Shown piece after piece: positions 25,910 through 33,988 of a DNA stretch of 64,000 nucleotides; positions within the stretch are counted from its first letter, which is position 1; each line of letters begins with the position of its first letter. The DNA lies in contig CAKZPD010000034.1 of assembly GCA_937138475.1 (NCBI GenBank), positions 124,001-188,000 of the forward strand, written 5' to 3'. The position numbers were made by a program, and so were the translations under genes. Source of the DNA: an uncultured Sulfitobacter sp. Lineage in GTDB: Bacteria > Pseudomonadota > Alphaproteobacteria > Rhodobacterales > Rhodobacteraceae. The notes below the pieces were generated by a model. That model was not told the origin of the DNA, made no database searches, and worked only from the letters and a program-made list of their open reading frames with translations.

Positions 25910-27241
25910 TCACGGGCGCCGGGGCGGCGTCTTGTTGCCGTACCAGTCGCGAAAATGGTTTTTATGGGTCTCGGAATAGGCGCCGGGTTTCATATGTGCG
26001 TCATAGAAATCCAGATCCAAGTGATGCGCCTGCGCGAACAGGCTGATCTGCATTGGGTCAACGGTGGCGGGGAATTTGCCATAGGTTTCCCAGATATAGG
26101 TGCAGATATCCTTGACGCATTGCACCCCTTCGGGGCTGGCTTGCACGGTTGCCGCATCAAATTCATGGTTGGGCGCCGTGTGCGGCTTGATCATCCCTTT
26201 GGCTTCCCATTCGTCCATCTTCATCGTCGCACCGGCCAGGGCGGCATCGACGGCGGCGCTCATGTCTGGAAAGTTGGGCGGACAGAAGGCTTCGAACACG
26301 CCCGGACGCCCCACCGGAATTGGAAACGGATCCGATTTGGATTGAATGAACTTGAACCCAAGCCCCCGACAGGCCGGGGTGCCCCCCAGAACCACCGTTG
26401 CGGCAAACCCGCCATAGACCCAGCCGCCAATGCCCGTCGCCTGCATCGCCAGCGCGATCAGCTGTGACATAAAGGCGCCTTCGGCCAACATCCCGTCAGA
26501 CAACATCTTTTCCAACCGGGAAAGCGGCATCACCTTCTTGCGCGAAAGGAATCCGCTGTCGACATATTTCTGATTGCCGCAGGGTTTCATGCCATTGCGG
26601 TCATCGACAATAAAATAGCCCCCATCCGCCCCGGCATAGCGCCCGGCCTTGGAATCGCACAGGTTCAGGACCAGCTTGATCATATCCTTGGTGACATCAA
26701 TCACCGGCATGAACAGCGTCGTCCCCGGCTTGTTCGTCACCCAATGATTGTGCGGCCAGACCCCCGGTTCCTTGCCCGGCAGGTCCATGCGGCCATCTTC
26801 AAGCTTTTGCACATAGGTGTCATAGAACCCAAGAATTTTCTCTCGGTCGGACTTGCCTTCGTATTCCCGCATCTTGGTCATCTTGGCCTGATCGGCATTG
26901 ACGACAAAAAGCCCGTGATCATTGGTAAAAAACAGACGCGCCCGGTGCGATCCCATCGCCGATGGATAGGGCTTGCCAATGGTTTTAACCATACCACCCG
27001 GCAGGGTTGTCTCGGCCAGAATTGGCCCGGTCGTTGCGGTTGCCGCCGCCACCAGCATCGCGGTTTCCAGATCGTTCAGGCCGACCGGATCATAGGCGGA
27101 TTGGTATTGGAACGGCCCGGATTCCATCGCCATGCCCAGCCCGAACCGCCGCGAGCGGCGCCCCATGATCGCATCGAACAGCGGAAAATCCCAGGCCGCC
27201 TCGGCTTGGGGCGGCAGGCCCTCGGGCTTGTGCTTGGTCAT
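25910..27241 (-). CDS. Uncharacterised protein with nitroreductase-like N terminus
   Basis: A 443-residue soluble protein I do not recognise with certainty. Near residues 25-34 it has AIMGRRSRRF, which resembles the RRSxR flavin phosphate-binding start of nitroreductase-fold proteins, and later LIALAMQATGIGGWVYGGF, similar to the helix of that fold. There are no membrane segments or signal peptide. It overlaps the small gene upstream by four bases and ends 11 bases before the aldehyde dehydrogenase start, so it belongs to the same pathway. A flavin-dependent reductase or dehydratase is possible, but I do not assign it. Confidence 0.6.
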   Translation of the reverse strand: MTKHKPEGLPPQAEAAWDFPLFDAIMGRRSRRFGLGMAMESGPFQYQSAYDPVGLNDLETAMLVAAATATTGPILAETTLPGGMVKTIGKPYPSAMGSHRARLFFTNDHGLFVVNADQAKMTKMREYEGKSDREKILGFYDTYVQKLEDGRMDLPGKEPGVWPHNHWVTNKPGTTLFMPVIDVTKDMIKLVLNLCDSKAGRYAGADGGYFIVDDRNGMKPCGNQKYVDSGFLSRKKVMPLSRLEKMLSDGMLAEGAFMSQLIALAMQATGIGGWVYGGFAATVVLGGTPACRGLGFKFIQSKSDPFPIPVGRPGVFEAFCPPNFPDMSAAVDAALAGATMKMDEWEAKGMIKPHTAPNHEFDAATVQASPEGVQCVKDICTYIWETYGKFPATVDPMQISLFAQAHHLDLDFYDAHMKPGAYSETHKNHFRDWYGNKTPPRRP

Positions 27242-27477
27242 TGCGCTGCTCCGGTTTGCTTGACGGCTTTGCGCGCGCCCAAAACCGCGCGCAGCAGATA
27301 CCCCCAGGCGCCCGGCCGCGCCAGAACCAGACGGATAACCCGGCGCAGATCAGCGTCTGTCATTGTGGTCTCGGCCTCCCAGACGCCCATCTTCCCGCTA
27401 AGGATGATGCCATCGTCAGCCAATTTCAGGTCGTGCAAATCGAATTCAAATTCGCCCGCTGCTGAATCAATTTTCAT
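27238..27477 (-). CDS. Small hypothetical protein (79 aa)
   Basis: Starts MKIDSAAGEFEFDLHDL and ends ARKAVKQTGAAQ; an acidic first half and a basic helical second half (DADLRRVIRLVLARPGAWGYLLRAVLG). No known domain recognised. It overlaps the 443-residue gene by four bases (ATGA type) and has a GGAGGAA site before the ATG, so it is probably a real coupled gene and possibly a subunit or chaperone of its neighbour. Confidence 0.65.
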   Translation of the reverse strand: MKIDSAAGEFEFDLHDLKLADDGIILSGKMGVWEAETTMTDADLRRVIRLVLARPGAWGYLLRAVLGARKAVKQTGAAQ

Positions 27478-27498
27478 TTTCGTTCCTCCCCACCCCGT

Positions 27499-28182
27499 TC
27501 AGGGGATCATTTTCCAATAGGCGTCTTTGCGGGTGATCAATCCCCCACCGATTTCGTATAAATCCATCCCCAACGAGGCCCGCCAGCGCCCGTCGGCCCC
27601 CATGAATTCAACCTCATAGGTCTGGATGACTGTTGTTCCCTTGAACCGCCAGACCGAAGCCGAGAACCTTGGCCCGTTTGGCATGGCAAAGCGCCGCTCC
27701 ATCTCGGCAAGCGCCTCAGCCTTGCCATAGGCCACATCGCCATTCGGCAGATGCCACTGAAATGAGGGGGACAGGCAGGTTCCAATCTTGGCGATGTCCT
27801 GGGTGACAAAGCCTTCCTCGAACCGGGTGAACAGCTTTTTATAGCCGATCTCATCATCAGCAGGCACCGTCAAATCGGCGCGGGCAATCTTTTGAACCGT
27901 CTGATAGGCCCGATTTTCCCGGACACGCGCACCAATTGACAAACGTGGATGGTCGCCCTGGGCAACCTTGCGCGCAGAGATCGGCTCCTCAGCGGCGACC
28001 TTGCCGTTGGCAACAACCCGCGCGGCGGGCCGCTGCAAAGGATCTTGCGCCCGGCCAATTGTGGATGGGGCGATCTGCTCTTCTTGTTGATCGGCGGTAT
28101 TGCCGACAACGCGCAACCCCAAGGCCCCGGTGTCGGGCTTTGCCTGTCGATCGGCCCGGCTGCTCCCGTCGCGCTTTCCCAT
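27499..28182 (-). CDS. SnoaL/NTF2-like protein with long N-terminal extension
   Basis: A 227-residue product. The last 120 residues look like a SnoaL/NTF2-like fold (LFTRFEEGFVTQDIAKIGTCLSPSFQWHLPNG, TVIQTYEVEFMGADGRWRA). The first 100 residues are low in hydrophobic content, rich in Arg, Ala and Gln and probably disordered. The ATG at 28182 has a plausible AAGGGG site, so I kept the long form; a shorter product is possible. It heads the minus-strand operon and diverges from the TRAP transporter. Function is unassigned; NTF2-like enzymes include isomerases, dehydratases and hydrolases. Confidence 0.62.
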   Translation of the reverse strand: MGKRDGSSRADRQAKPDTGALGLRVVGNTADQQEEQIAPSTIGRAQDPLQRPAARVVANGKVAAEEPISARKVAQGDHPRLSIGARVRENRAYQTVQKIARADLTVPADDEIGYKKLFTRFEEGFVTQDIAKIGTCLSPSFQWHLPNGDVAYGKAEALAEMERRFAMPNGPRFSASVWRFKGTTVIQTYEVEFMGADGRWRASLGMDLYEIGGGLITRKDAYWKMIP

Positions 28183-28273
28183 CGTGACCCCTTTTGCGTC
28201 TTTTTCGCGTCTTTCAGACTGTTCTTACCCAATCTCATAGCCACCGCCCCGGCCCTGCGTCAAGCAAAATGAA

Positions 28274-28293
28274 CGTCAGTTCACTTAGTGACG
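28274..28293. promoter_or_regulatory. Palindrome in the divergent region, candidate TetR operator
   Basis: CGTCA (28274-28278) and TGACG (28289-28293) form inverted arms, and a TCACT-T-AGTGA palindrome occupies 28281-28291. It lies between the SnoaL-like gene and the TRAP genes. The TetR regulator encoded after dctM is a reasonable binder. Confidence 0.4.
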
Positions 28294-28364
28294 CGCCGTA
28301 AATACAAATCAAACCCCTTAAAAATACAGATATCTCAAATTTAACGAATTCATATTCATTTTTG

Positions 28365-28394
28365 TTGACAGATTGCCGCAGCCCGATCTAGGCT
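28365..28394 (+). promoter_or_regulatory. Predicted promoter of the TRAP transporter operon
   Basis: Consensus -35 TTGACA (28365-28370), 18-base spacer, -10 TAGGCT (28389-28394), about 47 bases before the dctP start, in an A/T-rich stretch. Confidence 0.5.
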
Positions 28395-28440
28395 TGCCCT
28401 CACCAATCGCGCACAGACGCGTTTTATGGGAGGACAACGA

Positions 28441-29433
28441 ATGAAAACCGCTACTCTCGCCGCTGCGGTGGCGATCACCATGACAGCGCTGGGCGCGCAC
28501 GCAAAGGAATTGCGTCTTAGCGCCGCGCCGCCCCCGGCATCCCCTTGGGGCAAGATCACCCAAAAGTTTGTCGACAAAGTAACCGAGGTATCAGGCGGCG
28601 CACTGACCATCACGCCTTACATGGGCGGCAAGCTTGGCGGCGAACAGGATGTGGTCAAACAGATTGCCCGTGGCCGCATTGACATGGGCGTGATGTCCAA
28701 CACGGCCATTTCTTTGCTGGTGCCAACCTTTGGCCTGTTGGCGTCGCCCTATGCCTTTGAAAGCGCCGAACAATTCGACTGTGTCATGGACAACCACCTG
28801 CTGAAAACCTTTGGCGATGAATTCGCCGCGGCCAAGGTGCATCCGCTCAGCTGGATGGAAGTCGGCTATCAGGTGGTGTTCAGCCAATCCGCCGGCGCCG
28901 TGCCCGAGGATTTCGCCGGCATCAAACTGCGGACCGCGCCGTCGGCAACCGATACATTGTTCATCAAACAAACCGGCGCAACCCCGGTTCCCATGGCCCC
29001 GAACGAGGCCGTGCCCGCGATGAAAACCGGCCAAGTGGAAGGGGCGTCGCAATTGTCGGTGTTTGGTATCGCAACCGGCTATGACAAGGTCGCCCCCCAT
29101 ATCGTCATGACCCGCCACCAACATCAAGTCGGGGCAATTATCATGTCGGATCGCGCCTGGGCCGGGCTGAACACCCAAGAAAAGGCCTGGATCGAAGAGG
29201 CCGCGCCAATTTTCCTTGAGCTGCGCGGCGCCATCCGCGGCGCCGAAGGCGCATTGCTTGGCAAAGCCGCCTCAGAGGGGGCGACGGTTGTCGATCTGGA
29301 TGACACACAGCTTGCCGCATGGAAGGCCCTGGCCCCCGCCGCACAAAAGGCGATCCTGGCCGATTTGGGGAACGGCGCCGATGCCAAATGGCGGGAAATC
29401 GAACAGGCCAAATCCGCCTGCTCTGACAGCTAA
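28441..29433 (+). CDS. dctP: TRAP transporter substrate-binding protein (DctP family)
   Basis: Periplasmic receptor of a secondary transporter for organic acids. The 330-residue protein has a signal peptide (about residues 1-21, cut after AHA) and DctP pattern (PYMGGKLGGEQDVVKQIARGRIDMGVM; the Arg that usually contacts the carboxylate in GIKLRTAPS). The ATG at 28441 has a GGAGG site. It is followed 12 bases later by dctQ. Ligand unknown. Confidence 0.92.
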   Translation: MKTATLAAAVAITMTALGAHAKELRLSAAPPPASPWGKITQKFVDKVTEVSGGALTITPYMGGKLGGEQDVVKQIARGRIDMGVMSNTAISLLVPTFGLLASPYAFESAEQFDCVMDNHLLKTFGDEFAAAKVHPLSWMEVGYQVVFSQSAGAVPEDFAGIKLRTAPSATDTLFIKQTGATPVPMAPNEAVPAMKTGQVEGASQLSVFGIATGYDKVAPHIVMTRHQHQVGAIIMSDRAWAGLNTQEKAWIEEAAPIFLELRGAIRGAEGALLGKAASEGATVVDLDDTQLAAWKALAPAAQKAILADLGNGADAKWREIEQAKSACSDS

Positions 29434-29445
29434 GCCTGCATCAAC

Positions 29446-29940
29446 GTGCTGCGCGCAATTCTCCGAGGGCTCACCTTTGCCGAAGCCATCGCGGCCACGA
29501 TCTCTTACGGGGTCGTGGCCACGCTTTTGATGGTGGATGTGGTCGGCCGCGAACTCTTTGGTGCGGCCTTTCTTGGGCTTCAGCAACTGTCTGTCTATGG
29601 GGCGATTATCGCCGGATTTCTGGGCCTGACGCTGACCACCTCTGACAATGGGCACCTGCGCCCGGCGTTCATGGATTTCCTGTCTGGCCCCCGGTTCGAT
29701 CCCCTGTTCCAACGCATCGGAGACCTCGTGTCTGCCGGCTTCTTTTTGACCGGCGCCTACATCTGCTGGGGCTTTGTCCAGGTGTCTATGGCCCTGGGCG
29801 ATCGCGCGCCCGTGTTGTATTTCGTGCTGTGGCCCCTGCAATTGATCATCCCCTATGCCTTTGCCTCGGCGGGGCTGAAACACCTGATCTTTGGGCTGCG
29901 CCCCGATCTGAAACCCCAACCTGGCGATCCGGTGCACTGA
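29446..29940 (+). CDS. dctQ: TRAP transporter small permease (DctQ family)
   Basis: A 164-residue inner membrane protein with four hydrophobic segments, matching the small TRAP subunit that pairs with DctM. It starts with GTG at 29446 and ends just before the dctM start. It lies in the usual dctP-Q-M order. Confidence 0.9.
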   Translation: MLRAILRGLTFAEAIAATISYGVVATLLMVDVVGRELFGAAFLGLQQLSVYGAIIAGFLGLTLTTSDNGHLRPAFMDFLSGPRFDPLFQRIGDLVSAGFFLTGAYICWGFVQVSMALGDRAPVLYFVLWPLQLIIPYAFASAGLKHLIFGLRPDLKPQPGDPVH

Positions 29941-29941
29941 T

Positions 29942-31201
29942 ATGGCTGCTGTTGTCCTCCTTCTTCTTGTGCTGCTGATGCTGGCCCTTCGGCAAAATAT
30001 TATCGTGATTTTGCTGGGATCGGCGGCCTATGTTCACCTGATCTGGGGCGACGGACAGCTGGAATACCTGGCCGAAGATCTTTGGATCAGCCTCGACAAC
30101 GCCCTGCTGCTGGCCATCCCAATGTTCCTTCTGGCGGGCAACGTCATGACGCGCGGATCCATCGCCCGGCGGCTGATTGATCTGGCCATCGCACTGACCC
30201 GCCCAATCCCCGGCGGGCTGGCTGTCGCCACGATCCTAAGTTGCGCGATTTTTGCGGCGATCTCAGGATCGTCGCCGGTGACATTGCTGGCGGTCGGCAC
30301 CATCTTGTATCCCGCGCTGCTTGAGAACGGATACGACAAACGCTTTGCGCTGGGCGCGCTGACCTCGGGCGGCACGCTTGGCATCATCATCCCGCCGTCG
30401 ATCCCGCTGATCCTTTATGGGGTGGTGACCGAAACCTCGATTGCCGACCTGTTCATCGCCGGAATCATTCCGGGCCTGATGATCGCCGGGGCGCTGGCGT
30501 TTTATTCGTTTTGGGTCAATCGCCATATGCCCGCCCAATCGCTGGACTGGCCCGAAGTCGCCCACAGCCTGCGGCGCGGCATCTGGTCGGCCCTGTTGCC
30601 GGTGATCTTGCTGGGCGGTATTTATTCTGGCCTGTTTTCCGCAACCGAAGCCGCCGCCGTCGCGCTGATTTACGCGCTCTTTGTCGAAATTTTCATCCAT
30701 CGCGAATTGCGCCCGGTGGATTTCTTCCACACCGCCGTCGACACCGCCAAGCTGCTGGGCATGCTGTTTCCGATTGTCGCGGTCGCCCTCAGCCTCAAGA
30801 CCATCCTGACCATCGAAGAAATCCCCGACGCGCTGGCCGCCTGGATCACCGCAACCGCCACCAGCAAGATCGCCTTTCTGCTGGCCGTCACGGTCTTTTT
30901 GCTGATTGTCGGATGCCTGTTCGACGTGATCTCAGCGATCTTGATCCTCGCTCCGCTGTTGCTGGTGCCGGCCATGGCCTATGGGGTCGATCCGGTGCAT
31001 TTCGGCATTATTATGGTGATCAACCTCGAAATCGGCTTTCTGACGCCGCCGCTTGGGCTGAACATCATCGTCGCCATGACCGCCTTTCGCGAAAACTTCC
31101 TTGAAATATGCCGGGCCGTGGTGCCCTTTATCCTGCTCATCCTTGGGGTCTTGCTGATCGTTACCTTCATCCCCCAAACCGCGACGATGTTCCTGCCCTA
31201 A
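29942..31201 (+). CDS. dctM: TRAP transporter large permease (DctM family)
   Basis: Sodium-coupled transport subunit. The 419-residue protein is almost entirely hydrophobic, with about 12 segments, and shows ISGSSPVTLLAVG, TSGGTLGIIIPPSIP and NLEIGFLTPPLGLNI, typical of DctM. It starts one base after the dctQ stop. Confidence 0.93.
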   Translation: MAAVVLLLLVLLMLALRQNIIVILLGSAAYVHLIWGDGQLEYLAEDLWISLDNALLLAIPMFLLAGNVMTRGSIARRLIDLAIALTRPIPGGLAVATILSCAIFAAISGSSPVTLLAVGTILYPALLENGYDKRFALGALTSGGTLGIIIPPSIPLILYGVVTETSIADLFIAGIIPGLMIAGALAFYSFWVNRHMPAQSLDWPEVAHSLRRGIWSALLPVILLGGIYSGLFSATEAAAVALIYALFVEIFIHRELRPVDFFHTAVDTAKLLGMLFPIVAVALSLKTILTIEEIPDALAAWITATATSKIAFLLAVTVFLLIVGCLFDVISAILILAPLLLVPAMAYGVDPVHFGIIMVINLEIGFLTPPLGLNIIVAMTAFRENFLEICRAVVPFILLILGVLLIVTFIPQTATMFLP

Positions 31202-31243
31202 GCGGCACTGGCATTGGGGGCCAAAACATGGGAAGGACTCACC

Positions 31244-31903
31244 ATGGACCTAAGCACAATCGACATCGACGAAGACATCCCAGGCGTGCGACCCGCGCGC
31301 CAACAGCGCAGCATGCTCATCCGTGACGCCTATATCCAAGCCGGGATTGACATGCTCAACACCCAGCGCCTCGCGGAAATAAAGGTCGCAGATCTGGCAC
31401 AGGCGTGCAATGGCTCCGTCGGCAGCTTCTACACCCGCTTCGAAGACAAAGAGGCCTATTTTCGCGCCCTGCGCGCCGCCGCGATCGCCCTCTCAAACGC
31501 CGAAGCGCGCCGCCGTATCAATCTGGACCGGCTTTATGAAATGACCCCACCCCAGGCAATGGATGAAATGGTTGACCTGATGGCCGATCTCTTTACCGCG
31601 CCCATTCGCGGCGTGCTGCGCGAATCTCTGTTGCGCATCCTGGAACCCGACGATCCCTGGGCCCCAATGCGCGATTCCGCCCGCGACATCATGCGCAACT
31701 ATCGCCGCGCCTTCGCCACCGAATTCCCCGGCTTTGACGAAGAACAAACCAAACAACGGCTCAGCTTTTGCTTCCAGCTGGTCGTCGGCACCCTGCAGAA
31801 CGATCTGGTCAACGACTACCATATCTTTTCAACCAAGGATGCCTCCCTGCGCGACGGCCTCAAAGAAGTCCTGCGCTCCTACATGAACCTCCCCCCCCGA
31901 TAA
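31244..31903 (+). CDS. TetR family transcriptional regulator
   Basis: A 219-residue protein with an N-terminal helix-turn-helix (about 20-70; IKVADLAQACNGSVGSFYTRFEDKEAYF) and a ligand-binding C-terminal domain. The ATG at 31244 has an AAGGA site; ten further codons upstream are not needed. It follows dctM by 42 bases, so it is probably cotranscribed and controls the transporter and perhaps the divergent aldehyde dehydrogenase operon. Confidence 0.87.
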   Translation: MDLSTIDIDEDIPGVRPARQQRSMLIRDAYIQAGIDMLNTQRLAEIKVADLAQACNGSVGSFYTRFEDKEAYFRALRAAAIALSNAEARRRINLDRLYEMTPPQAMDEMVDLMADLFTAPIRGVLRESLLRILEPDDPWAPMRDSARDIMRNYRRAFATEFPGFDEEQTKQRLSFCFQLVVGTLQNDLVNDYHIFSTKDASLRDGLKEVLRSYMNLPPR

Positions 31904-31929
31904 CCACGCAAGCCCCCAAATCAGCCCCC

Positions 31930-31966
31930 TTCTTTTGTTCCCAAATATCCCCGCCGGAGGCTCCCG
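31930..31966 (+). repeat. 3'-end repeat, copy A
   Basis: TTCTTTTGTTCCC...AAATATCCCCGCCGG...CTCCCG, 26 bases after the TetR stop and in the same direction as that gene. It matches copy B (33951-33988, reversed) at all 37 positions apart from one inserted base. Confidence 0.75.
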
Positions 31967-32173
31967 CATCTCGCCGCCAAGCGCCGCCGTTCAATATCCG
32001 CGCGCGATTTGGCCCGCCCGTGTTCTGCCCCCATCAACCCACCCAAGAATTGGCGTATTGCAAATTGCCGATCAAAGGGCTTTTCATGGTCTGATCACCA
32101 CCTGTTATATCTTTATTGATGACAAGGTTGCGAAACGCCGCGGCGCATACAATCCAAACAAAAGGGCACCAAA

Positions 32174-32563
32174 ATGAGCGTATTTGACGAAGATCTGTTT
32201 CGCAAAGGGCTAGAGCAACGCAAAAGCACCCTTGGCGCCAGTTATGTCGAGAACAATCTGGCGGCTGCGGATGATTTTACCCGCCCGTTCCAAGAGGCGA
32301 TGACCGCATGGTGCTGGGGCTTTGGCTGGGGCGACGATGCCATCGACGCCAAAACCCGCAGCATGATGAACCTGTCGATGATTGGCGCGCTTGGAAAAAT
32401 GCACGAATGGGAGCTGCACTGCAAAGGCGCGTTGAACAACGGCGTCCGCCCCGAAGAAATTCGTGCGATTATCCATGTCATCGGTATTTATTGCGGCGTG
32501 CCCCAGGCGCTTGAATGCTTTCGCGCGGCCCGCAAGGTCTTGGCCGAGGCAGGGGAAATCTAG
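32174..32563 (+). CDS. Carboxymuconolactone decarboxylase family protein
   Basis: A 129-residue all-helical protein of the CMD/AhpD-like family, close in pattern to 4-carboxymuconolactone decarboxylase (TRSMMNLSMIGALGKMHEWELHCKGALNNGV, EEIRAIIHVIGIYCGVPQALECFRAA). The AhpD CxxC pair is absent, so it is more like PcaC. The family opens or decarboxylates lactones in aromatic breakdown. A 270-bp gap with a repeat copy precedes it. Pathway partners pcaDHG are not here. Confidence 0.82.
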   Translation: MSVFDEDLFRKGLEQRKSTLGASYVENNLAAADDFTRPFQEAMTAWCWGFGWGDDAIDAKTRSMMNLSMIGALGKMHEWELHCKGALNNGVRPEEIRAIIHVIGIYCGVPQALECFRAARKVLAEAGEI

Positions 32564-32671
32564 ATCGGCTCCGCTTGTGGGTGACAGCACAATATTGGGC
32601 TGACCAAATCCGGCCTTTCACCTGTTAGAAATTTTACTTATAACATAGCTATATTTTAAGCAGGTTTAGCG

Positions 32672-33886
32672 ATGCGCATATTTATTTACATGTTCGCCCT
32701 TCTGGCGGCCGTCACCCCGGTATCGACCTGGGCCGAGGAAAGCGGCTTTGCCGGTGCCGTTGGGGCACTGTCCCGAGGGTTCTTGACCCAGCAAGACCAA
32801 TTTGGATTTGGCGGGGGCACAGACAATTATTTTGCAAGGTTGCGCTTTCAGGATGCCAACGGCGATATCCGATCCCGCCTCAGCTTTGGGTTCGATCACG
32901 ATGATGCCACGATCCTGTTTGACGACAGCTATCTTGAATATCACCGTGGCTTATGGGCGATCGGCGCGGGGGCCAAGGACCGGCATTGGGGCCCGTCGCG
33001 TTTCACTTCGTTGGTTTTGTCAGACAATACGCGCCCTATCCCCGGCCTGTATCTGTCGCGCGCGCCGGCGCGGATCGACAGCCCTTGGCTGGGCTGGATG
33101 GGCGCGGTATCGGGTGATATTCTGGTCGGGCAATTAGCCGAGCACACAGCCCCGGCAAAAACCAAGTTGCTGGGGATGCGGCTGGGGGTAAATCCCGCGC
33201 CAGGATGGGAGCTTGAGCTTGTCCGCATGGTTGAGTTCGGCGGCGATGGCCGGGACAACAGTCTTGGAACCTTTGTCAAGATCTTGTCCGGCCTAGAGGA
33301 CGCCAACAGCATCGTGTCAAATCAGATCGCAGGCTTGGGACTGTCATACCAATTGCCCAGCCTGCCCCTGCGTGGCTATTTCCAGGCCGTCGGAGAGGAC
33401 GAAGCCGGGTATTTGCCATCGTGCTTTTTCTATCTTTCGGGGGCAGAATACGAAACCCATTTCGCCGGAAGGCCCGCGCGGTTCACCCTCGAGGCGGTTG
33501 ATACACGAGTTTCAAGAACAGCGTCCGGATTTTGTGGCCCCAACACCGCCTATCGCAATGGCCAATACGCCAGCGGCTATAGCCATTATGGGGCGACCAT
33601 GGGCGCCCCCATCGACACCGAAGGCACGTCGATCACGCTTTATGGAGAGCACGCGCTGCGCAGTGTGGATTTATTCTGGTCATTTGGCCACTATGACATC
33701 AACCGCACCAGCCTTGCGACACACCGCTTGACCCCGCTCCGAGCAGATGGAGTTTTGACCGCCGTCGGCCTTTCGACGATGTGGTTTGAGACGACAGTAT
33801 CCGGCGTCATCGCCTATCAAGGGTTTGACTTGACCGAGGCGGCGAGCGGGGTTTCGGTAGGGGTTCAGTTGCATCGTTCCTTTTGA
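32672..33886 (+). CDS. Wzi-like capsule assembly outer membrane protein
   Basis: A 404-residue protein with a signal peptide (cut near TWA-E, residues 1-21), alternating beta strands and a terminal phenylalanine (HRSF) typical of outer membrane beta-barrels. The stretch AGAKDRHWGPSRFTSLVLSDN with GLYLSRAPA matches the Wzi family, which anchors capsule to the cell surface. No other capsule genes are nearby. The 108 bases before it are A/T-rich and probably hold its promoter. Confidence 0.8.
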   Translation: MRIFIYMFALLAAVTPVSTWAEESGFAGAVGALSRGFLTQQDQFGFGGGTDNYFARLRFQDANGDIRSRLSFGFDHDDATILFDDSYLEYHRGLWAIGAGAKDRHWGPSRFTSLVLSDNTRPIPGLYLSRAPARIDSPWLGWMGAVSGDILVGQLAEHTAPAKTKLLGMRLGVNPAPGWELELVRMVEFGGDGRDNSLGTFVKILSGLEDANSIVSNQIAGLGLSYQLPSLPLRGYFQAVGEDEAGYLPSCFFYLSGAEYETHFAGRPARFTLEAVDTRVSRTASGFCGPNTAYRNGQYASGYSHYGATMGAPIDTEGTSITLYGEHALRSVDLFWSFGHYDINRTSLATHRLTPLRADGVLTAVGLSTMWFETTVSGVIAYQGFDLTEAASGVSVGVQLHRSF

Positions 33887-33950
33887 AGGCTTGCAGAGCG
33901 CTTTGCAACATGGGGTCGCCATCGCAGCCGTTGGTGGGGGCCGCAAGGTG

Positions 33951-33988
33951 CGGGAGCCTCCGGCGGGGATATTTAGGGAACAAAAGAA
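33951..33988 (-). repeat. 3'-end repeat, copy B
   Basis: Reverse orientation of copy A with one extra base. It includes the last codons and stop of the CoA-transferase gene: the TAA at 33973-33975 is inside the repeat. Confidence 0.75.
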
